Positions 34,441 through 45,225 are shown, counted from the stretch's first letter. The stretch: DNA of 64,000 bases from Cylicocyclus nassatus (GCA_958299035.1 CATQJL010000001.1:80931594-80995593); one strand, 5' to 3'. Made by a program: numbers and translations. The notes: generated from the letters alone by a model not told the origin.

Positions 34441-35060
34441 CTTAATCGAAAACACCAATCCAGATGGGACATATATTATCTTAAAGCGCTTGAAACATTG
34501 ATTCCAAATTTGTAGTTTCTAGCAGCGGAGCGGTTTTGTAGGAGGAGTTATGCGGGCTGTTTCTCTCAAGGGTTGAGACGTTCTTCAGCAGTCTATGAGC
34601 ACTTAGGGGAGCACCAACTGGTGGCAACTGGCCTAGTGGTAAGGGACTTGCTTAATAAGGAAGTGTCAAGGTTTTAATCCCCTTCGCATACAACTTTATC
34701 GCAATTTTTGCAAAACTGGGCTTTTAAATGGCTTTAGAGCTCTGAAGCCTGAAATTTCTGATGATATTGATGCTAATCGAAGTTAGAAGTGTTAAAAAAC
34801 CAAAGTAATACGAATAATATAATTCTTAGTGTAATGTTCATTCGAATTATTTACCACTAGGCCAGTTTCCACCAGTTGGTACTCTTCTACAGTGCATAGA
34901 TAAGGGAAAATGCTGGAGAGCGCCTCAGCCCCAGAGGGAAGCAGCCCTCATAACTCCGTCTACAAAACCGCTCCGCTGCCAGAAACTACCGATTTGAAAT
35001 CAGCTTTTCAAGCGCTTTAAGATGATATATGTTTCATCTGGATTGGTGTTTTCGACTAAG
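34441..35060. mobile_element. TA-flanked TIR element carrying tRNA-like boxes
   Basis: Arms begin CTTAATCGAAAACACCAATC and, reversed from the right, CTTAGTCGAAAACACCAATC. They remain paired for over 100 bp through AGCGCTTGAAA and AAACCGCTCCGCTG. TA lies on both sides (34439-34440 and 35061-35062). Within the left half, 34629-34643 reads TGGCCTAGTGGTAAG and 34670-34682 GGTTTTAATCCCC, spaced like the A and B boxes of a tRNA gene. The A-box part is repeated inverted near 34850-34880. A cloverleaf acceptor stem does not form, so this is not called as a tRNA. Confidence 0.65.
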
Positions 35061-35145
35061 TATCCTCTCTTTGTAAATTGTTTCATGAACTTATCAAGGT
35101 TTTTCCTTCAGTTATTCCATGCAGAGAAGATCTCCTTGCCCACTC

Positions 35146-36158
35146 GGCCGGTAGTAATCCACCCTACCTGGTGGCATCATAGATGCCGGCAAGTTGGCAC
35201 ACATCGCGGAAAGATGCCAACTCCGCCGGCAGCTCGCGGAGTGATTGTAGGTTTTAATAATCTTGTATAATCTCTTCGCGGTTATTTCGCTCATTAAATT
35301 TTGATAACGTAGACAGCCGCAAAACTGCTGTCTCGGGCGCGGTCGCACCTAAGTGTGCTAACTTCAAGTGCTGCCACGTTACCCACTCGACCATTCGGTC
35401 AGTCCTTGCCATTTGCATCAGCAATGTGAGCAACGCACTGGTAAATGGCCGCCTGTAAGAAGGATCGATACATTGCGCGAGAGACTTTGACTTGAAAGAA
35501 CAGCTGATTGATATGAGCGAGAGAGGGGCAAAATCGGTGCAAATAAGATTTAGAAAGGATTGCAAAAAAAGATGGTGTTCCTTATGATTCTAAGGCATTA
35601 CTAGATTTTTTTCTCTGTTAGAAAATCGTCGTTTCAAACAAGAAAACTCATATATTGAGAAAAATGAAGGTTTTTGGATGGAAAGTAGAATTTTTTGATA
35701 TTTTCGCCTGACGTAAATTGTGTGATATCGCCGCAATTCGCAATCTCACAGACGCCGTCGGCAAAGGTGCCACCACCTCGACGTGGTAGGGGCACGTCGA
35801 GATGCCGGCAGCTCCCTCTCTCAAAAGAGCACGCTATTTCCCGTGCTCTCTGACCTGCCGGCAGCTGCCATCTCGCGGATTTCGACGAGCTGCCGCCAGG
35901 TTGCCGGCAACTGACATCGCGAAGTTGCCGGCAGCTCCTCCTGGAATTCCAGATATTTTACTAAAGGAGGAGTTCTGGAGCCGCAGATTTTTATGAAGTT
36001 TTCTACAGAGTCGAGGCGGCAACTTTATCGAGAAAATTTTTTGAAAAAAGGCCTGGGACGGCCTAAATTTCGGTTCTTAGTTTCTGGCCACCTCGCGGAA
36101 AGGTGCCAGCAACCTGCCGACGAGACCTGCCGCCAGGTCGGGGGGATTACTACCGGCC
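35146..36158. mobile_element. TIR element of unknown superfamily with GCCGGCAG-rich repeats
   Basis: The left end GGCCGGTAGTAATCCACCC is inverted at the right end as GGGGGATTACTACCGGCC. Sub-terminal sequence is rich in TGCCGGCAG and AGGTGCCA motifs (35165-35235, 35775-35945, 36090-36140). A further partial copy of the right end lies at 37395-37506. The minus frame at 35254-35565 (103 codons) has a protein-like composition (ALLTLLMQMARTDRMVEWV) but no recognised domain. It may be captured host sequence. Confidence 0.45.
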
Positions 36159-36263
36159 CAGGAAAAACTGCCCCACTATGTAGAATGAGTATAAAGCCAA
36201 TATTCCAAAATGTAGCCGGTTTAACTACAGAGTGGCCGATAAGTATGGGCTCCACAATCTATA

Positions 36264-37232
36264 TCCAAAAATATAAAGCTGAATGTCTGTTTGTCTGTCT
36301 GTATGTCTGTCTGTCTGTATGTCTGTCTGTCTGTATGTCTGTCTGTACGTATGTTCCGAATAGAAAATTCCATTTCTGAACCGATCCGGACCAAACTTGG
36401 CACACGTACACTACGGGCCCCGGCGGGTGTCATAGGCTACTTTTCGTCATCGATCGATATTGATTTTATCGATTTTTATCGATTTTTTTTGCTGAGTTCA
36501 CCTACGGGGCTGGGAGTTGGCACAGGGGGGTAATCGAGCATGGGGATTCCGAATACAATATTGGTTTTCAGGATTATCGATTACTTTTATCGATTTTATC
36601 GATTTTTTTGCAAAGTTTGAGCTAGGGGGCTGGGAGTTGGCACAGGGGGGTAATCGAGCATGCTGATCATCCCCAAGGGGGGTGATCAGCATGCTCGATT
36701 ACACCCCTGTGCCAAATTCCAGCCCCCTAGCTCAAATTTTCAAAAAATCGATAAAATCGATAAAAGTAATGGACGATCTTGAAAACTGATATTGTATTCG
36801 TAATCTGCATGCTCGATTACCCCCCTGTGCAAACTCCCAGCCCCGCAGGTCAAACTTTACAAAAAAATCGATAAAATCGATAAAAGTAATGGACGATCCT
36901 GAAAACTAATATTGTGTTCGTAATCAGCATGCTCGATTACCCCCCCCCGTGCAAAATCCCAGCCTCGCATGTCAAAATTTACAAAAAATCGATAAAATCA
37001 ATAAAAGTAATCGATAATTCTGAAAACTAATATTGTATTCGGAATCCCCATGCTCGCTTCCCCCCCTGTGCCAACTCCTAACCCTGTAGGTGAACTCTGC
37101 AAAAAAATCGATAAAAATCGGTAAAATCGACATCGATCGATAACGAAAAGTGGACTGTGACACCCGCCGGGGCCCGAAGTGTATGTGTGCCAAGTTTGGT
37201 CCGGATACGGCGGAGCCGGGTAAGCCAGCTAG
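36264..37232 (+). mobile_element. Helitron-like element, internally inverted and tandemly expanded
   Basis: It has the family 5' part (TC..., AAAGCTGAATG, TGTC array, CCGATCCGGACCAAACT) and a family 3' end, GAGCCGGGTAAGCCAGCTAG followed by host T. The middle is unusual. At 36650-36702 the sequence turns back on itself (GTAATCGAGCATGCTGATCA against its reverse complement with a 13-nt loop). The second half is then an inverted copy, with about 120-bp tandem units whose ATGCTCG landmarks fall at 36691, 36809, 36929 and 37050. The true 3' end is joined in forward orientation after the inverted part. Rearrangement by template switching is a plausible inference. Confidence 0.65.
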
Positions 37233-37394
37233 TATCCAAATAAAACCGAAACTCTGTAAATGTGTTCGTTAGTGAACCAATGAGAAAATTCGTCTCCCTT
37301 TAAATAAGGCACGGCAATTTGTTGGGCCCTTTAATCGTTATTGATTTGTTTACTCACATCGAGGGTTCACCAACCATTGTTGGATCATTTCCTC

Positions 37395-37506
37395 AAGGCC
37401 TGGGACGGCCTAAATTTGGAGTCTCACTTTCTGGCCACCTCACGGAAAAGGTGCCAGCGACCTGCCGACGAGACCTGCCGCCAGGTCGGGGTGATTACTA
37501 CCGGCC
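37395..37506 (+). repeat. Partial copy of the 35146-36158 element end
   Basis: It matches 36046-36158 closely, from GGCCTGGGACGGCCTAAATT to GATTACTACCGGCC. The rest of the element is absent. Confidence 0.8.
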
Positions 37507-37747
37507 CTGATGTATGGGTATCATGGTACGGAGTACATAATTTCACATAAACTACACATAAACGTACATAAACTCATAATTCGTCAAAAAAGTCGCCGGA
37601 CTGCAGCGGACTCCGCCCGAGTGCGGCAGAGTGCGCCGCACTCCACTAGAGTCTGTCGAAATGATCGTCACATGCCATATTTCGCTTCAGAATGGACGAA
37701 TTCTGAATCCGAGGACATCGTTCGATTCAGCTCGGCGAGACGCATCA

Positions 37748-38022
37748 TCTCATACATGAAGCTGAACGTCCGTTTGTCTGTTTGTCTGTACGTATGTTCC
37801 GAATACAAAATTCCATTTCTGAACCGATCCGGACCAAACTTGGCACACATACACTTCGGGCCCCGGGGGTGTCATAGGCTATTTTTTGTCATCGTCGATA
37901 GCGATTTTTATCGACTTTTTTTTTTGCAGAGTTCACCTACAGGGCCGGAAGTTGGCACAGGGGGGTAAGTGAGCATGGGGATTCCGAATACAATATTAGT
38001 TTTCAGAATTATCGATTATTAT
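37748..38022 (+). mobile_element. Helitron-like copy in the left palindrome arm
   Basis: Starts TCTCATACATGAAGCTGAA after a host A, followed by the tetranucleotide array and ATCGA-rich spacer. The 3' end (CTAG) is missing; the sequence passes into the unique part of the arm at about 38022. Confidence 0.7.
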
Positions 38023-40752
38023 TTTGGCTGAATTCAGTGCGCTGATAACGGTATTACCATTGATCTGTCGCTGATGACACATAGACGGTATACTATAGGA
38101 GTATGGTAGAGAGCCACTCTGATCGAATTTGTTCCAAAATCTGCTCAAGATCACAATACCGTTCACAGAATGTCAAAATTTCCGTAAACTTCGCGAAATT
38201 CCGGGAAGTTCGCGACATTTCAGGATTCGCGAAAAAATGCGAATCAAGCAGAATACGCAACGCCATAACTTCCTTCCGAATGAATATATTCCGTATCCAG
38301 AAGCAGCATTGTGTTCAGATCGTCGAGGCAAATATTTTGATATACAGTGTGCTCTCGATATTCCATTTCCAGTTTTTTCGAATTTTTTCTTTGGAGGTCT
38401 TTTCGCAAGGATGTAACGCAGCGTCTGTGTAACATAAAAGATTCCAGTAAGCACTATTCGGTAGTACTGTTCTTGTAGGTTACCGGGCGTTCAAGAGTAG
38501 CTGCAGACTGTTTTCCAAAAGAGATAGAAGCGTTGGTGAATTTTCAAGGACCTTTCGATAGTACTTTTTCTGTAGATTATGTAGCGCTAAAAAGTAGTCA
38601 CAGGATCTCTCCAATGGAAGTAGAAAGGCTGTAAATCGTAAAAAAAATCTTGATGTCCCAAATTCTACTCGTCGCAACCCCAAAATACGAGGCTATCTTG
38701 AAGCAGATGTGAGTTTTGTAATCACCAGGTCAGAAAACCCTTATGAACAAGTTTTCCGAGATGTTCGGGTGATTTCATTTTTTCTTGTTTTACGCTCTGA
38801 AGCTGGCCGGTGAATTTTGGTCAAAATGTTGATGATCTTGAATTGTAAAGAAACTCCGCTCATAGAGGTTTTCGAACACGCTGCTTGTGAAAATCGTGTT
38901 CTCTGTCAAGCATAGGGTCTTTTTGCAGAGATATGGTGAGATAACTGCAACGGAGTCAAGCTCGTAACTTCGCCTCCACCTGTCACGTATCTGTCAGAAG
39001 ACCTGCCTGCTTGCTGTTCTAAGTCAAAGTTACTAGGAGATATGCTATCGAATGGTGCATCACTCAGGCTCCAGCCTATAAAATTCGCCGAGTTACGAGC
39101 CTGCGAAAACACGTTCTCATGAATTTTGCCCAAAATGTAAAGATCGCATATTTCGTTGAAATTCCACCATGAGTGCTTGTACAACACGCTGAACAAATCT
39201 TTTCACATTCTTAATGATCCTATTGCGTTAGATTTGGTGGCTTGAGCTCTAGCCACAAAACAGCTTTGATATTAAATTGCTGAAGCACACGCAAGCACCA
39301 TACTCAATACAGTGGAGTCATTGAGCGAAGCGAACATAATATCCGCAACGCGAGTGTCATACAAGCACTCACGGTGGAATTTCGACGAAATCTGCGATCT
39401 TTACATTTTGAGCAAAATTCATGAGAACGTGTTTTTATAGGCTCGTAACTCGGCGAATTTCATAGACTGGAGCCTGAGTCTTGCGCCATTCGATAGCACA
39501 TCTCCTAGTAACTTTGACTAGTAAGGCAAGCAGGCAGGTTCTTTGACAGACACGTGAGAGGTGGAGGCGAAGTTACGAGCTTTCGTGATGCAGTTAAAGT
39601 CACCTCACCGTATCTCTCCAAGAAGACCCTGTAATCCTCAAAGACCACAATTTTCGTAAAGAGCGTGTTCGAAAACCTCTATAAGCGAAGTTTCCTTACA
39701 ATTTAAGAGCATGAACATTTTGACCAAAATCCTTCAGAGCGTAAAACGAGAAAAAATGAAATTACTCGAACTCTTGGAAAACTTGCTTATAAGGGTTATC
39801 CGGCCTGCTGATTGCCAAAATCACATCTGCTTAGCAAGAGAGCTTCATATTTTAGAGTTACGTTGAGAAAAATTTAGAACGACATGATTTTTCCAGAATT
39901 CGCCAGCCCTTCTAACTCCTATGGAAAAATGCCTGTGACCTTTTTAGAGCTACGTAATCTACAGAATAAGTACTATCGAAAGGTCCTTGCTGGAGTCTAC
40001 TAGGAGCAATGCGCGCTGCCTTACACCTTCACAAAAAGACGTCTACAGAAAGATTTGAGAATATTGAAATTGGAATACTAAGGATATGCTGTATATCGAA
40101 AGATTTGCCTTAATGAACTGAGCACAAAGCTTTCTTCGGATTCAGAATATGTTCATTCCGAAGGAAGTTACGGCGAGTAGAATTTAGAAACGCGTGATTT
40201 TTCCAAAATTCACCAACGCTTCTATCTCTTTTGGAAGACAGTCTGCAGCTACTCTTGAACGCACGATAACCTACAAGGACAGTACTATCGAACAGTGCTT
40301 ACTGGAATCTTTTATGTTACACAGACGCTGCGTTACATCCTTGCGAAAAGACCTCCAAAGAAAAAATTCGAAAAAACTGGAAATGGAATATCGAGAGCAC
40401 ACTGTACATCAAAATATTTGCCTCGACGATCTGAACACAATGCTGCTTCTGGATTCGGAATATATTCATTCCGAAGGATGTTATGGCGTTGCGTACTCTG
40501 CGTGATTCGCATGGTTTCGCGGATCCTGAAATGTCGCGAACTTTCTGGATTATCGCACACTTTGGTGGAAATCCCGGAATTCCGCGAAGTTTACGGAAAT
40601 TTTGACATTCTGTGAGCGGTATTGTGATCTTGAGCAGATTTTGGAACAAATTCGATCAGAGTGGCTCTCTACCATACTATAGTATACTGTCTATGTGTCA
40701 TCAGCGACAGATCAATGGTAATACTGTTATCAGCACACTGAATTCAATCAAA

Positions 40753-42030
40753 ATAATAATCGATAATTTTGAAAACTAATATTGTATTCGGAATCCCCAT
40801 GCTCGATTACCATTGTGATTGTGCAAACTCCCAGCCCCGTAGCTTAAACTTTGCAAAAAAATCGATAAAATCGATAAAAGTAATCGATAATTCTGAAAAC
40901 TATTAGGTCGTTCCATAAGTTCGTAGCGTTTTTATTTTCGTACTCATATCTTTGAGGAGCGGTTGATTTGCGGCAGGATGCGTATATCATTTTGAAGGGC
41001 TAATTGTGCTCTTTGAAATACATCTGCTGATTGCGGTGGAAAGCTGATTCACTCGGATTTCGCAGCTTTCAAAGATGGAAATCTTGAAAGGAAAAAAGGA
41101 GCATTTTTCGGCATTTGCGCCTTTTTCGTTATGAAAAGAAGCGCTTTTGCGCAGATTTTTGTTTCGATTATGGAACATGGCGCTTGATCATCAATATAAC
41201 ACAAAAAAAGGATTGGATTGCTACAAATGAGCAGGAGCTGAGCAGGATGTCCCTGAGCAAGACCTTTCGGGGGACGGGCAGGACGTCGCGCACTGAAAAT
41301 TGCTGTGCAGGTAGGCGATGGTCAACCATACCGTAAGCAATCCAACTGCATCGTCTAAACCAGGTCCTACCGCAGGAAAAGCCTAACAGACAGATCCAGT
41401 GAGTTTGTTTGCACTACGAAACATGGCGTCATACGGCAAATGTCGTCAAAACTGTCCTCCACGATTTGACTGGAAGGCACTTCAGTACCCAAAATACTCT
41501 CCAAACCTCGCTCCATCAGAGTTTCATTTGCTACGCTTTCTGGCAAACCTCAGGAATGGTGCATGTCTCGATTTCAGTAATCAGTTCGAGCGCTGGTTAT
41601 ATGACTTTCTTGGGACCCGGCGCGCTGCCGTTTGAAAAATTGAGGTAGAGAAGCTAACGAGAATGTGCCGAAAGGTCGTGCGGTACAAAGAGGATCAAAA
41701 TTTTGATTGATTTTTATCGTAAATTGATGATTTTGTTGGTTTACAAAAACGCTACGAACTTATGGAACGACCTAATAATATTGTATTCGGAAACCCCATG
41801 CTCGATTACCCCCTATGCAAACTCCCAGCCCCGTAGGTGAACGCTGCAAAAAAATCGATAAAAATCGATAAAATCGGTATCAATCGATGCCGAAAAATAG
41901 CCTATGACACCCCCGGGGCCCGAAGTGTATGTGTGCCAAGTTTGGTCCTGATCGGTTCAGAAATGGAATTTTCTATTCGGAACATACGTACAGACAAACA
42001 GACAAACAGACTTCAGCTTCGTATATAAGA
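40753..42030 (-). mobile_element. Helitron-like copy in the right palindrome arm, split by mariner
   Basis: On the minus strand it begins TCTTATATACGAAGCTGAA at 42030, next to the same host sequence as the left-arm copy. It contains one more ATCGATAAAA/ATGCTCG unit than the left copy and is interrupted by the mariner at 40903-41775. Confidence 0.7.
40903..41775 (+). pseudogene. Dead mariner transposon
   Basis: The ends are matching inverted repeats (TTAGGTCGTTCCATAAGTTC, continuing GTAGCGTTTTT), flanked by TA at 40901-40902 and 41776-41777. Removing the element and one TA recreates GAAAACTAATATTG, which is present uninterrupted in sister repeats, so the insertion is certain. Transposase remnants on the plus strand include the KKEHFSAF start, an FRGTGRTSRTEN stretch matching the D-K-P-R-S-G-R-P turn, and YSPNLAPSEFHLLRFLANL near 41490-41560. 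The last is the conserved block around the final catalytic D (L-A-P-S-D-Y/F-H), where E replaces D here. The 873-bp length is shorter than a typical intact mariner of about 1.3 kb, so part of the transposase is deleted. Frameshifts abound. Confidence 0.92.
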
Positions 42031-42120
42031 TGATGCGTCTCGTCGAGCTGAATCGAACGGTGTCCTCGGATTCAGAATTCGTCCATTCTGAAGCGAGATA
42101 TGGCTAAATTGACGATCATT

Positions 42121-42322
42121 CCGGCGCACTGCGGCGGAGTGTGGCGCACTATGCCGCACTCCGGCGCACTCTGCCGCACTCCGGCGCACTCTGCCGCACT
42201 CCGGCGCACTCTGCCGCACTCCGGCGCACTCTGCCGCACTCCGGCGCACTCTGCCGCACTCCGGCGCACTCTGCCACACTAGGGCGCACTGTGGTGGAGT
42301 GTGGCGGAGTGCGCCGCAGTCC
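42121..42322. repeat. 20-bp tandem array, CCGGCGCACTCTGCCGCACT
   Basis: Five perfect units start at 42161, 42181, 42201, 42221 and 42241, with degenerate units on both sides. The array lies at the outer end of the right palindrome arm; the left arm has only a short degraded counterpart at 37590-37655. Open frames here on both strands are periodic artefacts. Confidence 0.92.
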
Positions 42323-42699
42323 TGTGACTTTTTTGACAAATTATGAGCGGTATTGTACTTTTTCAGAAATATTTGCATCCGTTTTTCGAAGTAACTGACT
42401 TACATATGCTTTTCAGTATATTACAATGGCGACTTATTTGCACTGTTGGATGTTTACTCCAATTTTGATTTGGGATCTAGATCTCACTTTTGCTTTCATG
42501 GTGTTAGAAATATTCTAATTTTGGCTTACTATAACATCGTTGATGGTGTTTTTCCTTTTTTCAAATGGTTTCTCTCTCTTTTTGGAACATAACTTTGAAG
42601 ATTTTGAGATCAAAACGGTAAAAATCAAGAGAGCCAGGTGATGATCAGCTGGTACATTGGTGGCGTTTCGCTAAGAATAACTTTTTTTGGAAAACTGCA

Positions 42700-42920
42700 T
42701 TGAAGATAATCCTTGGGCATCCGCCATACTCGATCCGCTTGATCTGCTTAATCCACTTGATCCGCTTGATCCGCTTCGTGCAAAACGCTCGCCACTGCAG
42801 TTTGTCATTTGGCGCTGCGTAGGTATAAAGGAATTTCGTGTGGTTAAGCAAATTCGCTGTACGCGCTGAATGAGAACTTAGTAACGTGCGTTTTGCATGA
42901 AGCGGATCAAGCGGACTGTA
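42700..42920. repeat. Palindrome with 9-bp CTTGATCCG-type repeats
   Basis: Degenerate 9-mers (CTTGATCCG and variants) run from about 42731 to 42775. The segment GATCCGCTTCGTGCAAAACG is inverted at about 42888-42908 (CGTTTTGCATGAAGCGGATC). The spacer is about 105 bp. The origin is unknown. Confidence 0.6.
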
Positions 42921-43115
42921 GAAATCTCTAATATGATCTTATTTTTCTTTGTGTTTTTTGTCATAAATAAATTGTTTTTGTTTTTTTCGTCAATAAAACT
43001 TGTACTTTGGTTAAAGTGTTCACTGCAGAATCACTGGCATCAATTTTTGGGTCAAAGGGCAATTCGTTTTCAAAAACCCCTTTTACAACCTCGTGCCGGG
43101 CCCTGCGGTAACCAC

Positions 43116-43146
43116 AGCTACCGTGGGTCACGGCCCCACGGTAGCT
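43116..43146. repeat. Perfect 12-bp stem hairpin
   Basis: AGCTACCGTGGG pairs perfectly with CCCACGGTAGCT across a TCACGGC loop. A nearby CCTCGTGCCGGGCCCT string recurs with one change near 47774, so both may belong to one repeat family. Confidence 0.75.
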
Positions 43147-43149
43147 CTA

Positions 43150-44150
43150 TCTTAACATTCCGAAATAAAAAGATTCAAAATATAAATGTTGAAAATCAAA
43201 AACCCGTTGAAAAGCACCTAATGGCGTTTTGTGACTATTTTAATCAAGTTTTCACCGAAAGCTGTCAAATTTAGCAAGTGGAGCTTCAGAAAATCAATAA
43301 ATTAGTGCACCCTCTCTAATACTGTTGAAAGAATCGCATAGCTCTAAATTGAGCTGTCAATTTGGTGACCTCTATAGATATCGCGCCTCTTGACCGTCTC
43401 TCCCCAGTCTGCTGGAAAGCTGCCTTTAAGGACCGTGCAGCCCTCAACAATTTTGTATAGCCCTGCGGAAAATCCGCGAGAATGCGGTCCCTGCGCTGCA
43501 ACTACGCTATACAAAAACAGCGATTGCGGAGTGTTTGTTTGAAAAGTGGCCAACACTCTTTCGAATATCAACGCGGATTGCAAAACTCGCTCATCCGCCA
43601 TGAGATGTTAGAAGAGATAACACAAGGAACGGAACAAAGCAAAGTAAAAAACGCCAAAGAAGCATCAAACAGATGCGATGATTCGTATTTTTCACATCTG
43701 CGGGCATGATGTATCCAGCGCACACCACCACGCGCGTGACCAGCGTTGTCGCTGCTTTTCAGAATTTCCAATGGGTCTTAAATAAGCGGGAAAGAGGAAG
43801 TTTGATGCGCTTTATGAAGCAATTTGTAGGATTTGGAAGGTGAATGAAACCAGTGTATAGAAGATATGTAAGTGAAAAAAAGTTTGTGATTTTTTCTTTT
43901 TCAAATCACTTCAGGTGGCTTCTAGGTGGCTTGAAAGCTGCCTAATTCTGATCGGACGCTCCTTCAATATAAATGAAATTTGTATAATTTTTCGTACATA
44001 GTCCTGATTCTTCATTGCCCATCTACACACCGACTTCGGTGTCATTTTATTTTCACTTCGCTGTAAACAACGCCTTTTCCTTGTCCAAGAGAGCATGCAG
44101 CCGGCATACCGGCAGCACCGCATCCAACAATCAAAAAAATTTCTTACTTG
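43150..44150. other. No certain gene; retroelement-like trace
   Basis: A plus frame ending near 43274 contains VEKHLMAFCDYFNQVFTES. It resembles the A-F-x-x-Y-F-x-x-V-F-T turn ahead of RT in non-LTR elements, but no other RT motif is near. An acceptor-like TTCAG near 43915 opens a short frame. No gene can be assembled. Confidence 0.25.
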
Positions 44151-44615
44151 TTCAGGCTTGTTGCAAATTTATGCGCTTAACCATATCCACACTTGCTCTA
44201 TTTTTTCCATAGGAAGATACCAAGTAAAAGTATAAGAAAGAACATGATCTCTGTCCCCAACAGTCCTAGGTTCCTATCATATATGCAGTTCTGTGCTACA
44301 AACATTCGGAACATTATTACAATTTTTCGGCCTTTCCTACTCTAGCTTCTAGAGTCTCTCATGTGGGACTTGACAGGATCTAGCCAATAACATGATTGAT
44401 GACGCAAATGTGCAAATAGCCAGCAAGTTTACGACAGTTTTGTAAGCAGCTAAAATTTTATTTTAATTTTATTTTTCAGTCTCCTTGCGCCTCCCTGTAG
44501 CTCTTTTTTATTATATTTTGAGCTGCCTTTCGCTACCCCGATGCCTTTTGTTTATCACAAGCGAGGAGCGAAGGGTTCTAGCATCTACTGGAAAATTTTC
44601 TGTCTTTGTGTGTAG

Positions 44616-45225
44616 TTGATTAGATTTCTTGGTGAATACAGTGCGACTGCTAAAGTGGCAGCACTTGCCCGTGAAGAATTGCTGTCCAGCGAGAAGTTCT
44701 TGGTAATTCCACTCTAATCTTTCTCATCTATCATTTTTCAGGTGCGCCTTAATCGACTAGGAGTAGAAGAAAATTTAGGAGGTAGCTTTTGTTGTTTTGA
44801 CCAGTCACGTCATCGTTTAAGCTAGGTATACCTTCTGGCAGTTGCATTTAGTGTTTGTGACTAACCCTTTCTTCCATCTCTTTTCCTCATAAAACGTTTT
44901 TTTTTGTAGCGCTAGTAGGCTATTCTAAATCCTATTCGAAGTTGCCTTTCACATAAAGCACTTGCGAAGATATTTCACTTTCAGGTGAGCAAAGAACCAC
45001 TGTTGATGAGTACAATGACTTTGAAGACGAAAAAATTACGTCACAAACACCACTTCATGCGACGCAGTTTCCGGGAGGTAAACCTGAACGTAAACGACGA
45101 TATGACTGGTCAAAAAAAACAAATGCTGCTTTCTGACTTACGTTCTCCTCCTAGGCATTGAGGCATACCTGAAAAAAAGAATGAGCAAAAAAACACTAAC
45201 ATTATGCAAAACTTCTCGCTCTGCG
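44616..45225 (+). CDS. Four consecutive exons of an unrecognised protein
   Basis: Four exons in phase can be joined. 44616-44702 encodes LIRFLGEYSATAKVAALARE and ELLSSEKFL after a TGTGTGTAG acceptor. A 39-nt intron ending ATTTTTCAG leads to 44742-44781 (VRLNRLGVEENLG). A 203-nt intron ending CACTTTCAG leads to 44985-45077 (EQRTTVDEYNDFEDEKI, then HATQFPG). A 77-nt intron ending TCTCCTCCTAG leads to 45155-45225 (GIEAYLKKRMSKKTLTL, then CKTSRSA), with a GTAGTT donor. If that donor is unused the frame runs on to a stop at 45319-45321. Phases agree at every junction, which is strong evidence for a real gene. The first exon is not found. The protein is charged, lacks cysteine-rich or membrane features, and is not recognised. 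Later exons may lie at 47116 and 47628. Confidence 0.6.

Larger units (their letters stand above)
37573..42347. repeat. Giant imperfect palindrome / fold-back element, 4.8 kb
   Basis: The left arm (37573-39182) and right arm (39360-42347) are reverse complements over almost their whole length, around a loop of about 178 bp. The outer ends are CTCATAATTCGTCAAAAAAG and, reversed, CTCATAATTTGTCAAAAAAG. Inward, both arms hold GCACTC-type repeats, an AGCTGAATCGAACG block, a Helitron-like copy entered at the same CGCATCA|TC site, and then long unique sequence. Spot comparison near 38103-38200 shows only a few differences per 100 bp. The right arm is longer because it carries the mariner at 40903-41775, an extra tandem copy of about 310 bp (39861-40480) and an expanded 20-bp array. 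No transposase or host gene is present. Mirror-image open frames such as 38103-38432 and 40317-40649 arise from the symmetry and are not called. Confidence 0.9.

Noticed and set aside
34621..34692. A tRNA gene
   Set aside because: A and B boxes are present, but the acceptor stem does not pair and the sequence lies inside a TIR element.
36025..36533. Open frames of 70-80 codons across the tetranucleotide array on both strands
   Set aside because: They translate a TGTC/TATG microsatellite and recur wherever the Helitron-like family occurs.
38103..40649. Matching open frames near 38.1-38.45 kb and 40.2-40.65 kb
   Set aside because: They are mirror images created by the palindrome, open on both strands and with no recognised domain.
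42161..42260. CRISPR array
   Set aside because: The units are contiguous 20-bp tandem repeats without variable spacers, in a eukaryotic sequence.
42013..42398. Frames of 60-121 codons rich in AECAGVRQSAPECG-type repeats
   Set aside because: Periodic translations of the 20-bp tandem array; open on both strands.
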